Source: Roseovarius sp. Pro17 (lineage in GTDB: Bacteria > Pseudomonadota > Alphaproteobacteria > Rhodobacterales > Rhodobacteraceae). Taken from it: a stretch of 64,000 bases of DNA. The notes beneath the pieces are model-generated. The model ran no database searches. It had not been told where the DNA came from and saw nothing but the letters and a program-made list of their open reading frames with translations. Each line of letters starts with the position of its first letter. Position 1 is the first letter of the stretch. A program made the position numbers and the translations under genes. The stretch is from contig NZ_CP141179.1 in assembly GCF_035599575.1 (NCBI RefSeq), positions 1,178,001 through 1,242,000 on the forward strand, given 5' to 3'. Shown here piece after piece: positions 31,104 through 38,976 of this stretch.

Positions 31104-31179
31104 GGAATCCTCCATTTGAATTTGAGCGCAGCATAGCCTTGCAAAATTGAGGCGAACAGGGGCAATCTCTCAAACACAG

Positions 31180-31195
31180 TTTGCATTTTTGCAAA
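31180..31195. promoter_or_regulatory. Candidate LysR operator between mmsA and the LysR gene
   Basis: A perfect TTTGCA-TTTT-TGCAAA dyad in the 102-bp divergent gap, overlapping the ribosome-site area of the LysR gene. LysR regulators bind T-rich/A-rich dyads in such gaps. The dyad is seen directly; its assignment is inferred. Confidence 0.5.
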
Positions 31196-31205
31196 GGGAT
31201 TGGCT

Positions 31206-32102
31206 ATGCAGCCGCAATGGGATGATCTTAAAGTGTTTCTGGCTGTCGCACGCCATGAAAGCCTGTCGGCGGCGGGCCGTATCCTGAAAATTGACCCAGC
31301 CACGGTTGGACGTCGAATCGCGCGGCTGGAAGAGGCGCTGAGCGCGCCGCTCTTTGCCAAATCGCCGCAAGGGTACGCGCTGACCAACGAGGGCCAGCGG
31401 CTGATGGATCATGCCACCCGGGCCGAGCAGGAGGTAACGGCAGGGTTTGCAGATCTGACGGGGCAGGGTGCGCGCCTAAGCGGGCAGATCAGGTTGGGAT
31501 CGCCAGATGGATCGGCGAATTTCCTCCTGCCGCAGGTCTGCGCTCAGATCGTCGACAGCAATCCCGACCTTGAGGTGCAGATCGTCGCGCTGCCGCGTGT
31601 GTTCAACCTGTCGCGCCGCGAGGCGGACATGGCCATCGCCGTCAGCGCGCCGTTGGCTGGACGGCTGAGCGTTCAGAAGGTCACCGATTACAAGCTGAGC
31701 CTCGTCGCCTCGCGCAACTACCTGCGCCGCACGGCGCCAATAAGCTGCATTGACGATCTGCGCCATCACCGAATCGTCGGTTATATTCAGGACATGATTT
31801 TCGACAAAGAGCTGGATTACATGGCCGAGGCGGGCCTGCCCCGTGTTGATCTGGCCAGCAACTCGGTCTCGGTTCAATTGAACTGGATCCGGCAGGGGGC
31901 TGGGGTCGGAATCGTGCATGATTTCTCGATTCCGTTCGGGCGCGGCATGGTCAAGGTTTTGCCCGATGAGGTAAGCCTCACGCGCAGCTTTTACTTGATC
32001 CGCCATGTGGACGATCGCCGTCTCGACAGGTTGAACCGCTTTGCCGAGGCGCTGGTAACTGGAATGCGCCGCGAGGTCGCCCGGCTGGAGGGGTTAACCT
32101 GA
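31206..32102 (+). CDS. LysR-family regulator, divergent from mmsA
   Basis: 298 residues from ATG at 31206 (AAGGGA 6-7 bp upstream); a TTG at 31200 is possible but less well spaced. The helix-turn-helix covers about 5-62 (ARHESLSAAGRILKIDPATVGRRIARLE), followed by a two-lobed effector-binding domain with GQIRLGSPDG at its start. This is the subtype in which the recognition helix carries DPATVGRR instead of SQPAVSRQ. Position suggests control of mmsA (valine catabolism) and of itself. A CBS-domain gene follows on the same strand. Confidence 0.92.
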   Translation: MQPQWDDLKVFLAVARHESLSAAGRILKIDPATVGRRIARLEEALSAPLFAKSPQGYALTNEGQRLMDHATRAEQEVTAGFADLTGQGARLSGQIRLGSPDGSANFLLPQVCAQIVDSNPDLEVQIVALPRVFNLSRREADMAIAVSAPLAGRLSVQKVTDYKLSLVASRNYLRRTAPISCIDDLRHHRIVGYIQDMIFDKELDYMAEAGLPRVDLASNSVSVQLNWIRQGAGVGIVHDFSIPFGRGMVKVLPDEVSLTRSFYLIRHVDDRRLDRLNRFAEALVTGMRREVARLEGLT

Positions 32103-32159
32103 GGCGCGTCGGCGCTTGACAGATGCCGTCTCATCTTTACGCTGGGGGTGGACCGATAG

Positions 32160-32176
32160 CGATAACGGTATTATCG
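32160..32176. promoter_or_regulatory. Inverted repeat upstream of the CBS-domain gene
   Basis: A perfect 6-bp dyad, CGATAA-CGGTA-TTATCG, ends 18 bp before the ATG at 32195. A TTGACA hexamer lies at 32116-32121. It could be an operator near the promoter. No regulator can be assigned. Confidence 0.35.
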
Positions 32177-32194
32177 AAAAGTGAGGGGGCGATT

Positions 32195-32626
32195 ATGCTT
32201 GTTGGACAGATACTTAAGGTCAAGGGTGATGCAGTGTTCACCACTGTCGCAGGTGCGAAAGTGTCCGATGCTGCAGCCAAGCTGGCAAAAGAGCGCATCG
32301 GTGTGCTGATCGTCGTGACAGATGATGCCCATGTCGAAGGCATCCTGTCGGAGCGCGACATCGTTCGCTCGCTGGGCGAGCGTGGCGCGGCGTGCCTCGC
32401 CGAGACGATCAACAGCATGATGACGCGCGATCCGGTGTGTGCCAGCCTGTCCGATACTGGCGAGCATGTCCTGACCCGCATGACCGAAGGCCGGTTTCGC
32501 CACATGCCTGTCACCGACAACGGCAAGCTGATCGGCATCGTGACGCTGGGCGACGTGGTCAAGGCGCGTCTGGAAGAGCTGGCGATGGAGAACGAGTCGA
32601 TGCAGGGCATGATCATGGGCCGGTAA
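32195..32626 (+). CDS. Two-CBS-domain protein
   Basis: 143 residues from ATG at 32195, with GAGGGGG five bases upstream; the longer in-frame start at 32123 has no ribosome site or similarity. It is two CBS motifs back to back (about 8-65 and 75-135), containing GVLIVVTDDAHVEGILSERD and HMPVTDNGKLIGIVTLGD, and nothing else. Such stand-alone Bateman modules sense adenine nucleotides and regulate a partner. The partner is not evident here. Confidence 0.93.
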   Translation: MLVGQILKVKGDAVFTTVAGAKVSDAAAKLAKERIGVLIVVTDDAHVEGILSERDIVRSLGERGAACLAETINSMMTRDPVCASLSDTGEHVLTRMTEGRFRHMPVTDNGKLIGIVTLGDVVKARLEELAMENESMQGMIMGR

Positions 32627-32722
32627 TTTTGGCTGGAGGTGGACGCGCATCTTGCGCTGCGCCTATTGCTATTTGCCACCCCGACGTGCTGGTTGAGCGA
32701 AACGACATACGGATGACCCCTC

Positions 32723-33214
32723 ATGCGCATCGGCCTCTACCCCGGTACATTCGACCCTTTAACGCTGGGTCATATTGACATCATCCGCCGCGCCGCGCGG
32801 CTGGTCGACCGCCTCGTGATTGGCGTTGCGATTAACCGCGACAAGGGTCCGCTTTTCACGCTGGAAGAGCGTGTCGCGATGATCGAGGCCGAGGCCGCGC
32901 GCCTTGCCGTGCCCGGCGGCGCAGAGATCATCGTGCATCCGTTCGAAAACCTGCTGATCGACTGCGCCCGCGACGTTGGCGCGCAGGTAATCGTGCGCGG
33001 GTTACGTGCAGTTGCGGATTTCGAATATGAATTCCAGATGGTCGGCATGAACCGCGCGCTGGACAGCAGCATCGAGACTGTTTTCCTGATGGCCGATACC
33101 GGGCACCAGGCCATCGCATCAAAACTGGTCAAAGAAATTGCCCGGTTGGGCGGGGATGTGTCGACCTTCGTCACGCCGGACGTGAACGCCGCGCTGATTG
33201 CCAAATACCGCTGA
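32723..33214 (+). CDS. coaD: Phosphopantetheine adenylyltransferase
   Basis: 163 residues, usual length. CoaD transfers AMP from ATP to 4'-phosphopantetheine in CoA synthesis. It has the nucleotidyltransferase N-terminus YPGTFDPLTLGHIDII, with the LGH variant of the HxGH motif, RGLRAVADFEYEFQM, and the C-terminal SKLVKEIARLGGDVS that replaces the ISSTxxR motif of other family members. ATG at 32723. Convergent with a tiny membrane-protein gene only 3 bp beyond its stop. Confidence 0.97.
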   Translation: MRIGLYPGTFDPLTLGHIDIIRRAARLVDRLVIGVAINRDKGPLFTLEERVAMIEAEAARLAVPGGAEIIVHPFENLLIDCARDVGAQVIVRGLRAVADFEYEFQMVGMNRALDSSIETVFLMADTGHQAIASKLVKEIARLGGDVSTFVTPDVNAALIAKYR

Positions 33215-33217
33215 ACC

Positions 33218-33361
33218 TTAGCGCCAGAAGGCCAGCCATTCGATCAGATCGCCAAGCTTGGCACCCAGAAAAATCAGCCCGTCCATGTCTTGGAACCAGT
33301 AGTCCAGAAACAGCGCCAGCGCGATCAGCATAAACAGCCCCAGCGCGATCCGGTCGGTCAT
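33218..33361 (-). CDS. 47-residue membrane protein downstream of gap
   Basis: Read by eye on the minus strand: MTDRIALGLFMLIALALFLD, YWFQDMDGLIFLGAKLGDLI, then EWLAFWR. One strong transmembrane helix (about 5-20) is followed by a second amphipathic, Trp-rich stretch. The ATG at 33361 has AGAGGG upstream. It lies 79 bp beyond the gap stop, on the same strand, and I recall similar tiny genes beside gap in other Rhodobacteraceae. Function unknown. Confidence 0.75.
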   Translation of the reverse strand: MTDRIALGLFMLIALALFLDYWFQDMDGLIFLGAKLGDLIEWLAFWR

Positions 33362-33383
33362 GTGCAGCGCCCTCTCAAAAGAC

Positions 33384-33420
33384 ATGCGGCCCGGCGCATT
33401 GTGACGGACGGGGGCCGCAT
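33384..33420 (-). terminator. Hairpin between gap and the tiny membrane-protein gene
   Basis: A perfect 9-bp stem ATGCGGCCC/GGGCCGCAT with a 19-nt loop, 20 bp past the gap stop. On the minus strand it is followed by GTCTTTTGAG, a weak T-run. It may attenuate readthrough into the small gene rather than stop it fully. Confidence 0.45.
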
Positions 33421-33440
33421 CTGGCAGAATTGCGCGGTGG

Positions 33441-34442
33441 TTAGCCCAGACGGCCCATTAGGGCGGCGACATCGGCCATGCGGCACGAGAAGCCCCATTC
33501 GTTGTCATACCATGCCAGTACCCGCACCAAAGTGCCGCCGACGACCTTGGTCTGCTCGGGGGCGAAAATGCTGCTCTCTTCGGTGTGGTTGAAATCGATG
33601 CTGACCTTGGGCGCGGGATCATAGGCGAGGATGCCTTTCATCGGGCCTGCCGCTGCCTCGGCTACGATCGCGTTTACGTCCGCCGCGCTGACAGATTTGC
33701 TGGCGACAAAGGTCAGGTCCACCGCCGATACGTTCGGTGTCGGCACCCGGATGGCCGATCCGTCTAGGCGGCCCTTGAGGGCGGGCAGAACCTCGGACAG
33801 GGCCTTGGCCGCGCCGGTAGACGTGGGGATCATCGACATGGCGGCAGCACGCGCGCGGTAGAGATCCTTGTGACGGCGATCCAGCGTGGGCTGATCGCCG
33901 GTATATGCGTGGATCGTTGTCATGATGCCCGACTCGATGCCGATGCCCTCATGCAGCACCTTGGCCAGCGGGGCGAGGCAGTTGGTCGTGCAGGACCCGT
34001 TCGAAATCATACGCTCGCCCGCCTGCAATTCACCGTCGTTGACGCCCATGACAACAGTGCGGTCCACGTTCTTGCCGGGGGCCGACAGCAGCACCTTGCC
34101 TGCACCGCGCTCCAGATGGGCCTTGGCCTTGTCGCCGTCATTGAACTGACCGGTGCATTCCAGCACGACGTCGCAGCCGTCCCAGTCCAACTCGTTCGTC
34201 TCGTAGGTTGAAAACATCTGGATTGCGCCGCGCCCCAGATCCAGCGTGCCGTCGCCGGTCGTCACTGTGCCGGGAAAGCGGCCATGCACACTATCAAAGC
34301 GGATCAGATGCGCGGCGGTTTCCAGCGGGCCGGTCGCGTTCAGTTTGACCACCTTGATATCCTCGCGCCCTGTCTCGCTGATATGGGCGAGGGTAGCGCG
34401 GCCGATGCGGCCAAATCCGTTGATGCCGACGGTGACGGTCAT
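33441..34442 (-). CDS. gap: Glyceraldehyde-3-phosphate dehydrogenase (type I)
   Basis: 333 residues. The NAD fold begins with VGINGFGRIGRATL, the active-site cysteine sits in SNGSCTTNCLAPL, and the C-terminal WYDNEWGFSCRM is conserved. The cytosolic enzyme interconverts glyceraldehyde-3-phosphate and 1,3-bisphosphoglycerate. tkt lies 1.2 kb away on the same strand, separated by the opposite-strand DUF808 gene, so the two central-carbon genes are neighbours but not co-transcribed. Confidence 0.97.
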   Translation of the reverse strand: MTVTVGINGFGRIGRATLAHISETGREDIKVVKLNATGPLETAAHLIRFDSVHGRFPGTVTTGDGTLDLGRGAIQMFSTYETNELDWDGCDVVLECTGQFNDGDKAKAHLERGAGKVLLSAPGKNVDRTVVMGVNDGELQAGERMISNGSCTTNCLAPLAKVLHEGIGIESGIMTTIHAYTGDQPTLDRRHKDLYRARAAAMSMIPTSTGAAKALSEVLPALKGRLDGSAIRVPTPNVSAVDLTFVASKSVSAADVNAIVAEAAAGPMKGILAYDPAPKVSIDFNHTEESSIFAPEQTKVVGGTLVRVLAWYDNEWGFSCRMADVAALMGRLG

Positions 34443-34611
34443 TGTGTGGGCTCCTGACGATTGACAAGCGTTGAGCGCGATATAGGGCGCGAGGCCGATT
34501 GCCGAAAGGTCAAAATGCGCAGGTTTTCAACTGTTAGCGCTAATTGGCGACGCAGTCCTTGTGCGCGCGCCCTCTGGCGCTACGTTGCCGGGGCGAACAA
34601 GGAGGCATTGC

Positions 34612-35580
34612 ATGAGCGGATTACTGGCCCTGTTAGACGACGTGGCCGCGATCGCCAAGGTTGCGGCGGCGTCGATTGACGACGTTGCGGCGCAAGCGAC
34701 CAAGGCAGGGGCAAAAGCGGCAGGTGCCGTGATCGACGACGCCGCCGTGACGCCGAAATACGTCACCGGCTTTGACGCGGATCGCGAATTGCCGATCATC
34801 TGGCGCATTGCGCGTGGATCGTTGATCAACAAGCTGGTGTTTCTGTTGCCCGCCGGCCTTGCGCTGAGCGCCTTTGCGCCGGCGGCGATTACGCCGCTAC
34901 TGATGCTGGGGGGCTGCTATCTGTGCTTTGAGGGCGCCGAGAAGGTGGCCCACGTGCTGGGCGTCGGTCATCACGAGGATGAGACAACCGAGGCCGTGCC
35001 GGACGACCCCGCCCATCTGGAAGAGCAAAAGATTTCGGGCGCGATCAAGACCGACTTTATCCTCTCGGCCGAGATCATGACCATCGCGCTGGCCGCCATT
35101 CCCGAAAGCACGTTCTGGATGGAGGCCGCCACTCTGGCTGCCGTTGCGGTGCTGATCACGGTATCAGTCTATGGTGCGGTGGGACTGATCGTGAAGGCCG
35201 ATGATCTGGGGCTGCTGATGGCGGCCAAGGGGCGGCTCGACGTGACGCGCAGATTGGGACGCGGATTGGTCGCCGTGATGCCGAAAGTACTGACGACCCT
35301 GCTGGTCATCGGAACAGCGGCGATGCTGTGGGTCGGCGGTAATATCATCCTGCATGGCTTGGCGAATCTGGGATTTACATGGCCGTACAATCAGATACAT
35401 CACGCTGCTGATGTAGTGGTTCATGGGCTGGACCGCGGTCGGGCGGCAGCAAAATGGATACTAGTCGCGGCAATGGACGGCGTTCTGGGTCTGGCGCTGG
35501 GGATGGTACTGATACCGATTGGTACGCGTGTGATCACACCGATCTGGCAGCGGTTAAAGCGTTTGAACCCGGTCGTCTGA
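34612..35580 (+). CDS. DUF808-family inner-membrane protein (YedI-like)
   Basis: 322 residues from ATG at 34612, preceded by AGGAGG. The start MSGLLALLDDVAAIAKVAAA and the segment ITPLLMLGGCYLCFEGAEKV are diagnostic for the family, as is LEEQKISGAIKTDFILSAEI. Several transmembrane segments follow to the end. No function is established for these proteins. It is divergent from gap and convergent with tkt. Confidence 0.94.
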   Translation: MSGLLALLDDVAAIAKVAAASIDDVAAQATKAGAKAAGAVIDDAAVTPKYVTGFDADRELPIIWRIARGSLINKLVFLLPAGLALSAFAPAAITPLLMLGGCYLCFEGAEKVAHVLGVGHHEDETTEAVPDDPAHLEEQKISGAIKTDFILSAEIMTIALAAIPESTFWMEAATLAAVAVLITVSVYGAVGLIVKADDLGLLMAAKGRLDVTRRLGRGLVAVMPKVLTTLLVIGTAAMLWVGGNIILHGLANLGFTWPYNQIHHAADVVVHGLDRGRAAAKWILVAAMDGVLGLALGMVLIPIGTRVITPIWQRLKRLNPVV

Positions 35581-35639
35581 CGCCAGAGTTTTTCGCGAAA
35601 TATCTTTAGCGAGAGCGTTTGCGATCTTTCGTAGTTGGT

Positions 35640-35666
35640 GGGAAGACCGAGAGAGCCGGTCTTCCC
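35640..35666. terminator. Hairpin between DUF808 gene and tkt
   Basis: A perfect 10-bp stem GGGAAGACCG/CGGTCTTCCC with a 7-nt loop sits 6 bp past the tkt stop, between two convergent genes. No T-run follows on either strand. It is probably a shared transcript-end structure. Confidence 0.5.
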
Positions 35667-35672
35667 AATGGC

Positions 35673-37688
35673 TTAAAGCAACGACTTCACCTTGTCCGCG
35701 ACCGCCTCGGCGGTGATGCCGAACTTCTCGTATAGCTCCTCGGCTGGGGCGGATGCGCCAAAGCTGTCCATGCCGACAAAGCCTGACTTTGCCTCGCGCC
35801 CACGCTCACCGCACAACCAGCGATCCCAGCCTTGACGCGCGGCCGCCTCGACCGCGACGCGCACAGGACCGGCGGGCAAAACCTTGCGACGGACCGCCTC
35901 GTCCTGCGCCTCGAACAGCTCCCAGCAGGGCATCGAAACGACGCGGGTGCCGATCCCTTCGCCCTGTAGCAGATCGCGCGCCTTCATGGCGATTTCGACC
36001 TCGGACCCGGTGGCCATGATAATCGCCTGCCGCTTGCCTTCGGCCTCAGCCAGAACATAGGCGCCGTCGGCTGTCAGGTTCTTGTTGCGATGCTCGGTTC
36101 GCAGGGTCGGCAGGCCTTGGCGGGTCAGCGACAGGACCGACGGAGTCTCTTTGGACGTCAGCGCCAGTTCCCATGCTTCGGCGGTCTCGATCGTATCGCA
36201 GGGGCGGAAAACCCAGGTGTTGGGCGTTGCGCGGCTGATCGCCAGATGCTCGATGGGCTGGTGCGTCGGGCCATCCTCGCCCAGACCGATGCTGTCATGG
36301 GTCATCACGAACACGGTCGGGATGCGCATCAGTGCGGCAAGGCGCATGGCGGGGCGCGCATAGTCAGTAAAGCACATGAATGTGCCGCCATAGGGCCGGA
36401 TGCCGCCGTGTAGAACCATGCCGTTCATCGCCGCCGACATCCCATGCTCGCGGATGCCATAATAGACATAGCGACCCTTGCGGTTGTCGACGTCGAACAC
36501 GCCCAGATCGCCGGTCTTTGTGTTGTTCGATCCAGTCAGGTCCGCCGACCCGCCGACCGTTTCTGGCATGATCGGGTTAACGATCTCCAGCACCATTTCG
36601 CTGGATTTGCGCGTGGCAACCTTGGGCGCCTCTTCGCTGATCTGCTTTTTCAGCGCCTTGATGCGCGCGCTGAGGGTCTTGGGGGCCTCACGCTCGAATA
36701 TCCGGGTGAATTCCTTTTGGCGGCGCTCGGACGCCTCAGCAAAGCGGCCTTCCCAAGCCTTGCGCTCATCCACGCCGCGCGCACCGATCGCCTTCCACGC
36801 GGATTTGATATCGCCTGGCACCTCGAAGGGTCCGGTTGTCCAGCCATAGGCGGCTTTGGCCGCGGCCATCTGGTCCTTGTCGGTTAATGCGCCGTGGCCT
36901 TTGGATGTGTCCTGCGCCGCGTGACCCAGTGCGATATGCGTCTTGCACGCGATCATGGTGGGCTTCTTGGACGTCTTGGCCTTGGTGATCGCGGCGTCGA
37001 TTTCGTCCGGGTTATGCCCGTCGATCTCGATCACCTGCCAGTTCGCAGCGCGGAAGCGTTTGACCTGATCCGTGCGGTCCGACAGCGACACCTTGCCGTC
37101 GATGGTGATGTCGTTGTTGTCCCAGAATGCGATCAGCTTGCCCAGCGAATGACGCCCCGCCAGTGTGATTGCCTCTTGGCTGATACCCTCCATCAGGCAG
37201 CCGTCGCCAGCGATTACATAGGTGTGGTGATCCACCAGCTTGCGGCCATAGCGCGCGCGCAGCATTTCCTCGGCCATGGCAAAGCCGACCGAGTTGGCAA
37301 TGCCCTGACCCAGCGGGCCGGTCGTCGTCTCGATCCCCTTGGCGTGACCGTATTCGGGGTGGCCCGCCGTGATCGCGCCCCACTGGCGGAAATTCTTGAT
37401 CTGCTCCAGCGTCATGTCGGCATAGCCAGTCAGGTGCAGCAGCGAATAGAGCAGCATCGAGCCATGCCCAGCGCTAAGGATGAACCGGTCACGATCAGGC
37501 CAATCGGGCGCGGAGGCGTCAAATTTCAGGTGCTTTTCATAGAGGACGGTGGCGACGTCGGCCATGCCCATGGGCATCCCCGAATGGCCCGAATTGGCCG
37601 CATGGACAGCGTCCAGCGTCAGGGCGCGTATGGCGGTTGCTTTGGACCAGTGATCGGGGTTGGCACGGGCGAGGGCGGCGATATCCAC
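35673..37688 (-). CDS. tkt: Transketolase
   Basis: Thiamine-diphosphate enzyme of the pentose phosphate and Calvin pathways. I set the start at GTG 37688 ([20 protein letters not shown]), which gives 671 residues, the usual family length, with AAGGA about 11 bp upstream. The frame is open to 37826, but that extension has no similarity. Conserved marks are [10 protein letters not shown], the ThDP motif GDGCLMEG...NNDIT, and [12 protein letters not shown]. Divergent from the ZauP-like gene. Confidence 0.94.
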   Translation of the reverse strand: MDIAALARANPDHWSKATAIRALTLDAVHAANSGHSGMPMGMADVATVLYEKHLKFDASAPDWPDRDRFILSAGHGSMLLYSLLHLTGYADMTLEQIKNFRQWGAITAGHPEYGHAKGIETTTGPLGQGIANSVGFAMAEEMLRARYGRKLVDHHTYVIAGDGCLMEGISQEAITLAGRHSLGKLIAFWDNNDITIDGKVSLSDRTDQVKRFRAANWQVIEIDGHNPDEIDAAITKAKTSKKPTMIACKTHIALGHAAQDTSKGHGALTDKDQMAAAKAAYGWTTGPFEVPGDIKSAWKAIGARGVDERKAWEGRFAEASERRQKEFTRIFEREAPKTLSARIKALKKQISEEAPKVATRKSSEMVLEIVNPIMPETVGGSADLTGSNNTKTGDLGVFDVDNRKGRYVYYGIREHGMSAAMNGMVLHGGIRPYGGTFMCFTDYARPAMRLAALMRIPTVFVMTHDSIGLGEDGPTHQPIEHLAISRATPNTWVFRPCDTIETAEAWELALTSKETPSVLSLTRQGLPTLRTEHRNKNLTADGAYVLAEAEGKRQAIIMATGSEVEIAMKARDLLQGEGIGTRVVSMPCWELFEAQDEAVRRKVLPAGPVRVAVEAAARQGWDRWLCGERGREAKSGFVGMDSFGASAPAEELYEKFGITAEAVADKVKSLL

Positions 37689-37903
37689 GGCAGCGGAATC
37701 CTTTTGGCAGGGATGATTTATGCCAGCCTCAATATCAGCCCTTCCCCGAAGATCAAGCGCTGCCATAGCGGGCCACCGCCCGGCCCGACGATACCGCGCA
37801 AGGGGGGAAGCCTTTTTGTCAGCCATTCGCTAGACTTGGATCAAACAGGTCATGCGCCGATTCGGCATGGCCGGACAGGACACTAAGGAAGGACATTCAC
37901 GCG

Positions 37904-38449
37904 ATGAGCGATATCGACGCAATGCAAAGCCGCATCATGGCCGCGCTGGAGCGGATCGGGCAGGGACTCGACGGGCTGGGACCAGTCAGTGACAATGGCA
38001 AGGACGACGACGAAGCAGAGACCCTGCGCCAGCAGATCGAGGATGAAAAGCTGGCTAACGCCCAACTGGAAGAGCGTGTCAAACAGCTGAATGCGCGTAA
38101 CCGTGAGGCCGAAGAGAAGCTGGCGAGCGCGACCAATGCAGACGCCACCAAAGCCGAAGACGAGGCTGCGCGCGCCAAGACGCTCAAGCGTCTGGACGGC
38201 GAATTGCAGGCGCTGCGCCATGCAAACCAGCAACTGCGCGACAATAACGCCGCCCTGCGCGAGGCCAATTCCAACGGTGTGGCCGAACCGCATTTGATCA
38301 ACAAGGCGATGATGGCCGAACTGGACGGCCTGCGCGCCTCGCGCGCCGCTGATCGCGCCGAGATGGATGTGATCCTGACCGAGCTGGGCCAGATCACAGG
38401 AGGGTCCGCAGACAACGACGCGCGCGGCACCGGGATGGAGGACGCATGA
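37904..38449 (+). CDS. Coiled-coil protein upstream of zapA (ZauP-like)
   Basis: 181 residues, nearly all predicted coiled coil from about 35 to 165 (QQIEDEKLANAQLEERVKQL, then LKRLDGELQALRHANQQLRD). No signal peptide or membrane segment. It overlaps the zapA start by 4 bp (ATGATG...), so it is translationally coupled. In Caulobacter a coiled-coil protein encoded directly upstream of zapA, ZauP, works with ZapA on the FtsZ ring, and this gene has the same position and character. I infer the role from context and fold only. Confidence 0.82.
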   Translation: MSDIDAMQSRIMAALERIGQGLDGLGPVSDNGKDDDEAETLRQQIEDEKLANAQLEERVKQLNARNREAEEKLASATNADATKAEDEAARAKTLKRLDGELQALRHANQQLRDNNAALREANSNGVAEPHLINKAMMAELDGLRASRAADRAEMDVILTELGQITGGSADNDARGTGMEDA

Positions 38450-38844
38450 TGCCCGAAGTTGATATCGAAATCGGTGGCCGCACCTTTCAAGTCTCGTGCC
38501 AGCAGGGCGAAGAGCATTTTCTGCATTCCGCCGCCAAGATGCTGGATGACGAGGCCTCGGTTCTGTCCGCGCAGATTGGCCGCATCCCCGAGCCACGGAT
38601 GCTGCTGATGGCTGGCTTGATGCTGGCCGACAAGACTGCCGGTTTGCAGGACAAGCTACGCGAGATGGAGGACAAGCTGTCCGAGCGCGAAGCCGAACTG
38701 TCGGGCCTTCGCGACGCGCCCGCGCCCGCGCCTGAGCGGGTCGAGGTGCCGGTAGTACCTGCCTCGGTCACCGACACGCTGGCCGAAATCGCCGCCCGTG
38801 CCGAGGCGCTGGCCGAAACTATTGATGGCAAGAAGGCGGGATAA
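38446..38844 (+). CDS. zapA: Cell division protein ZapA
   Basis: 132 residues. The ZapA domain is N-terminal: VDIEIGGRTFQVSCQQGEE, then LHSAAKMLDDEA and the helix RMLLMAGLMLADK. A coiled-coil segment continues to about residue 85. The remaining tail is rich in Ala/Pro/Glu and longer than in E. coli. ZapA bundles FtsZ filaments at mid-cell. It is coupled to the upstream coiled-coil gene. Confidence 0.93.
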   Translation: MMPEVDIEIGGRTFQVSCQQGEEHFLHSAAKMLDDEASVLSAQIGRIPEPRMLLMAGLMLADKTAGLQDKLREMEDKLSEREAELSGLRDAPAPAPERVEVPVVPASVTDTLAEIAARAEALAETIDGKKAG

Positions 38845-38920
38845 ACTGGGTGGCTGGATAGGGCCGGGTGACGCGCATGGTCGCCCGGTGATTGCGATGC
38901 GCCTTGGTTAATTTTGTGCG

Positions 38921-38935
38921 GAACATATGCCGAAC
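38921..38935. promoter_or_regulatory. LexA (SOS) box in front of uvrD
   Basis: GAAC (38921-38924), seven bases, GAAC (38932-38935): the alphaproteobacterial LexA repeat GTTC-N7-GTTC in reverse orientation, 42 bp before the helicase start. Together with the box at uvrA it makes two SOS-controlled repair genes in the window. Confidence 0.8.
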
Positions 38936-38976
38936 ATCACTTTAACTCGTGCGCGCGCCGCGCTAGGATGCACGCC

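Noticed and set aside
29550..31136. A 528-codon plus-strand open frame opposite mmsA
   Set aside because: Antisense shadow of mmsA codon usage. It also runs through the mmsA terminator.
36894..37886. A 330-codon plus-strand open frame opposite tkt
   Set aside because: Antisense shadow of transketolase with no recognisable motif.
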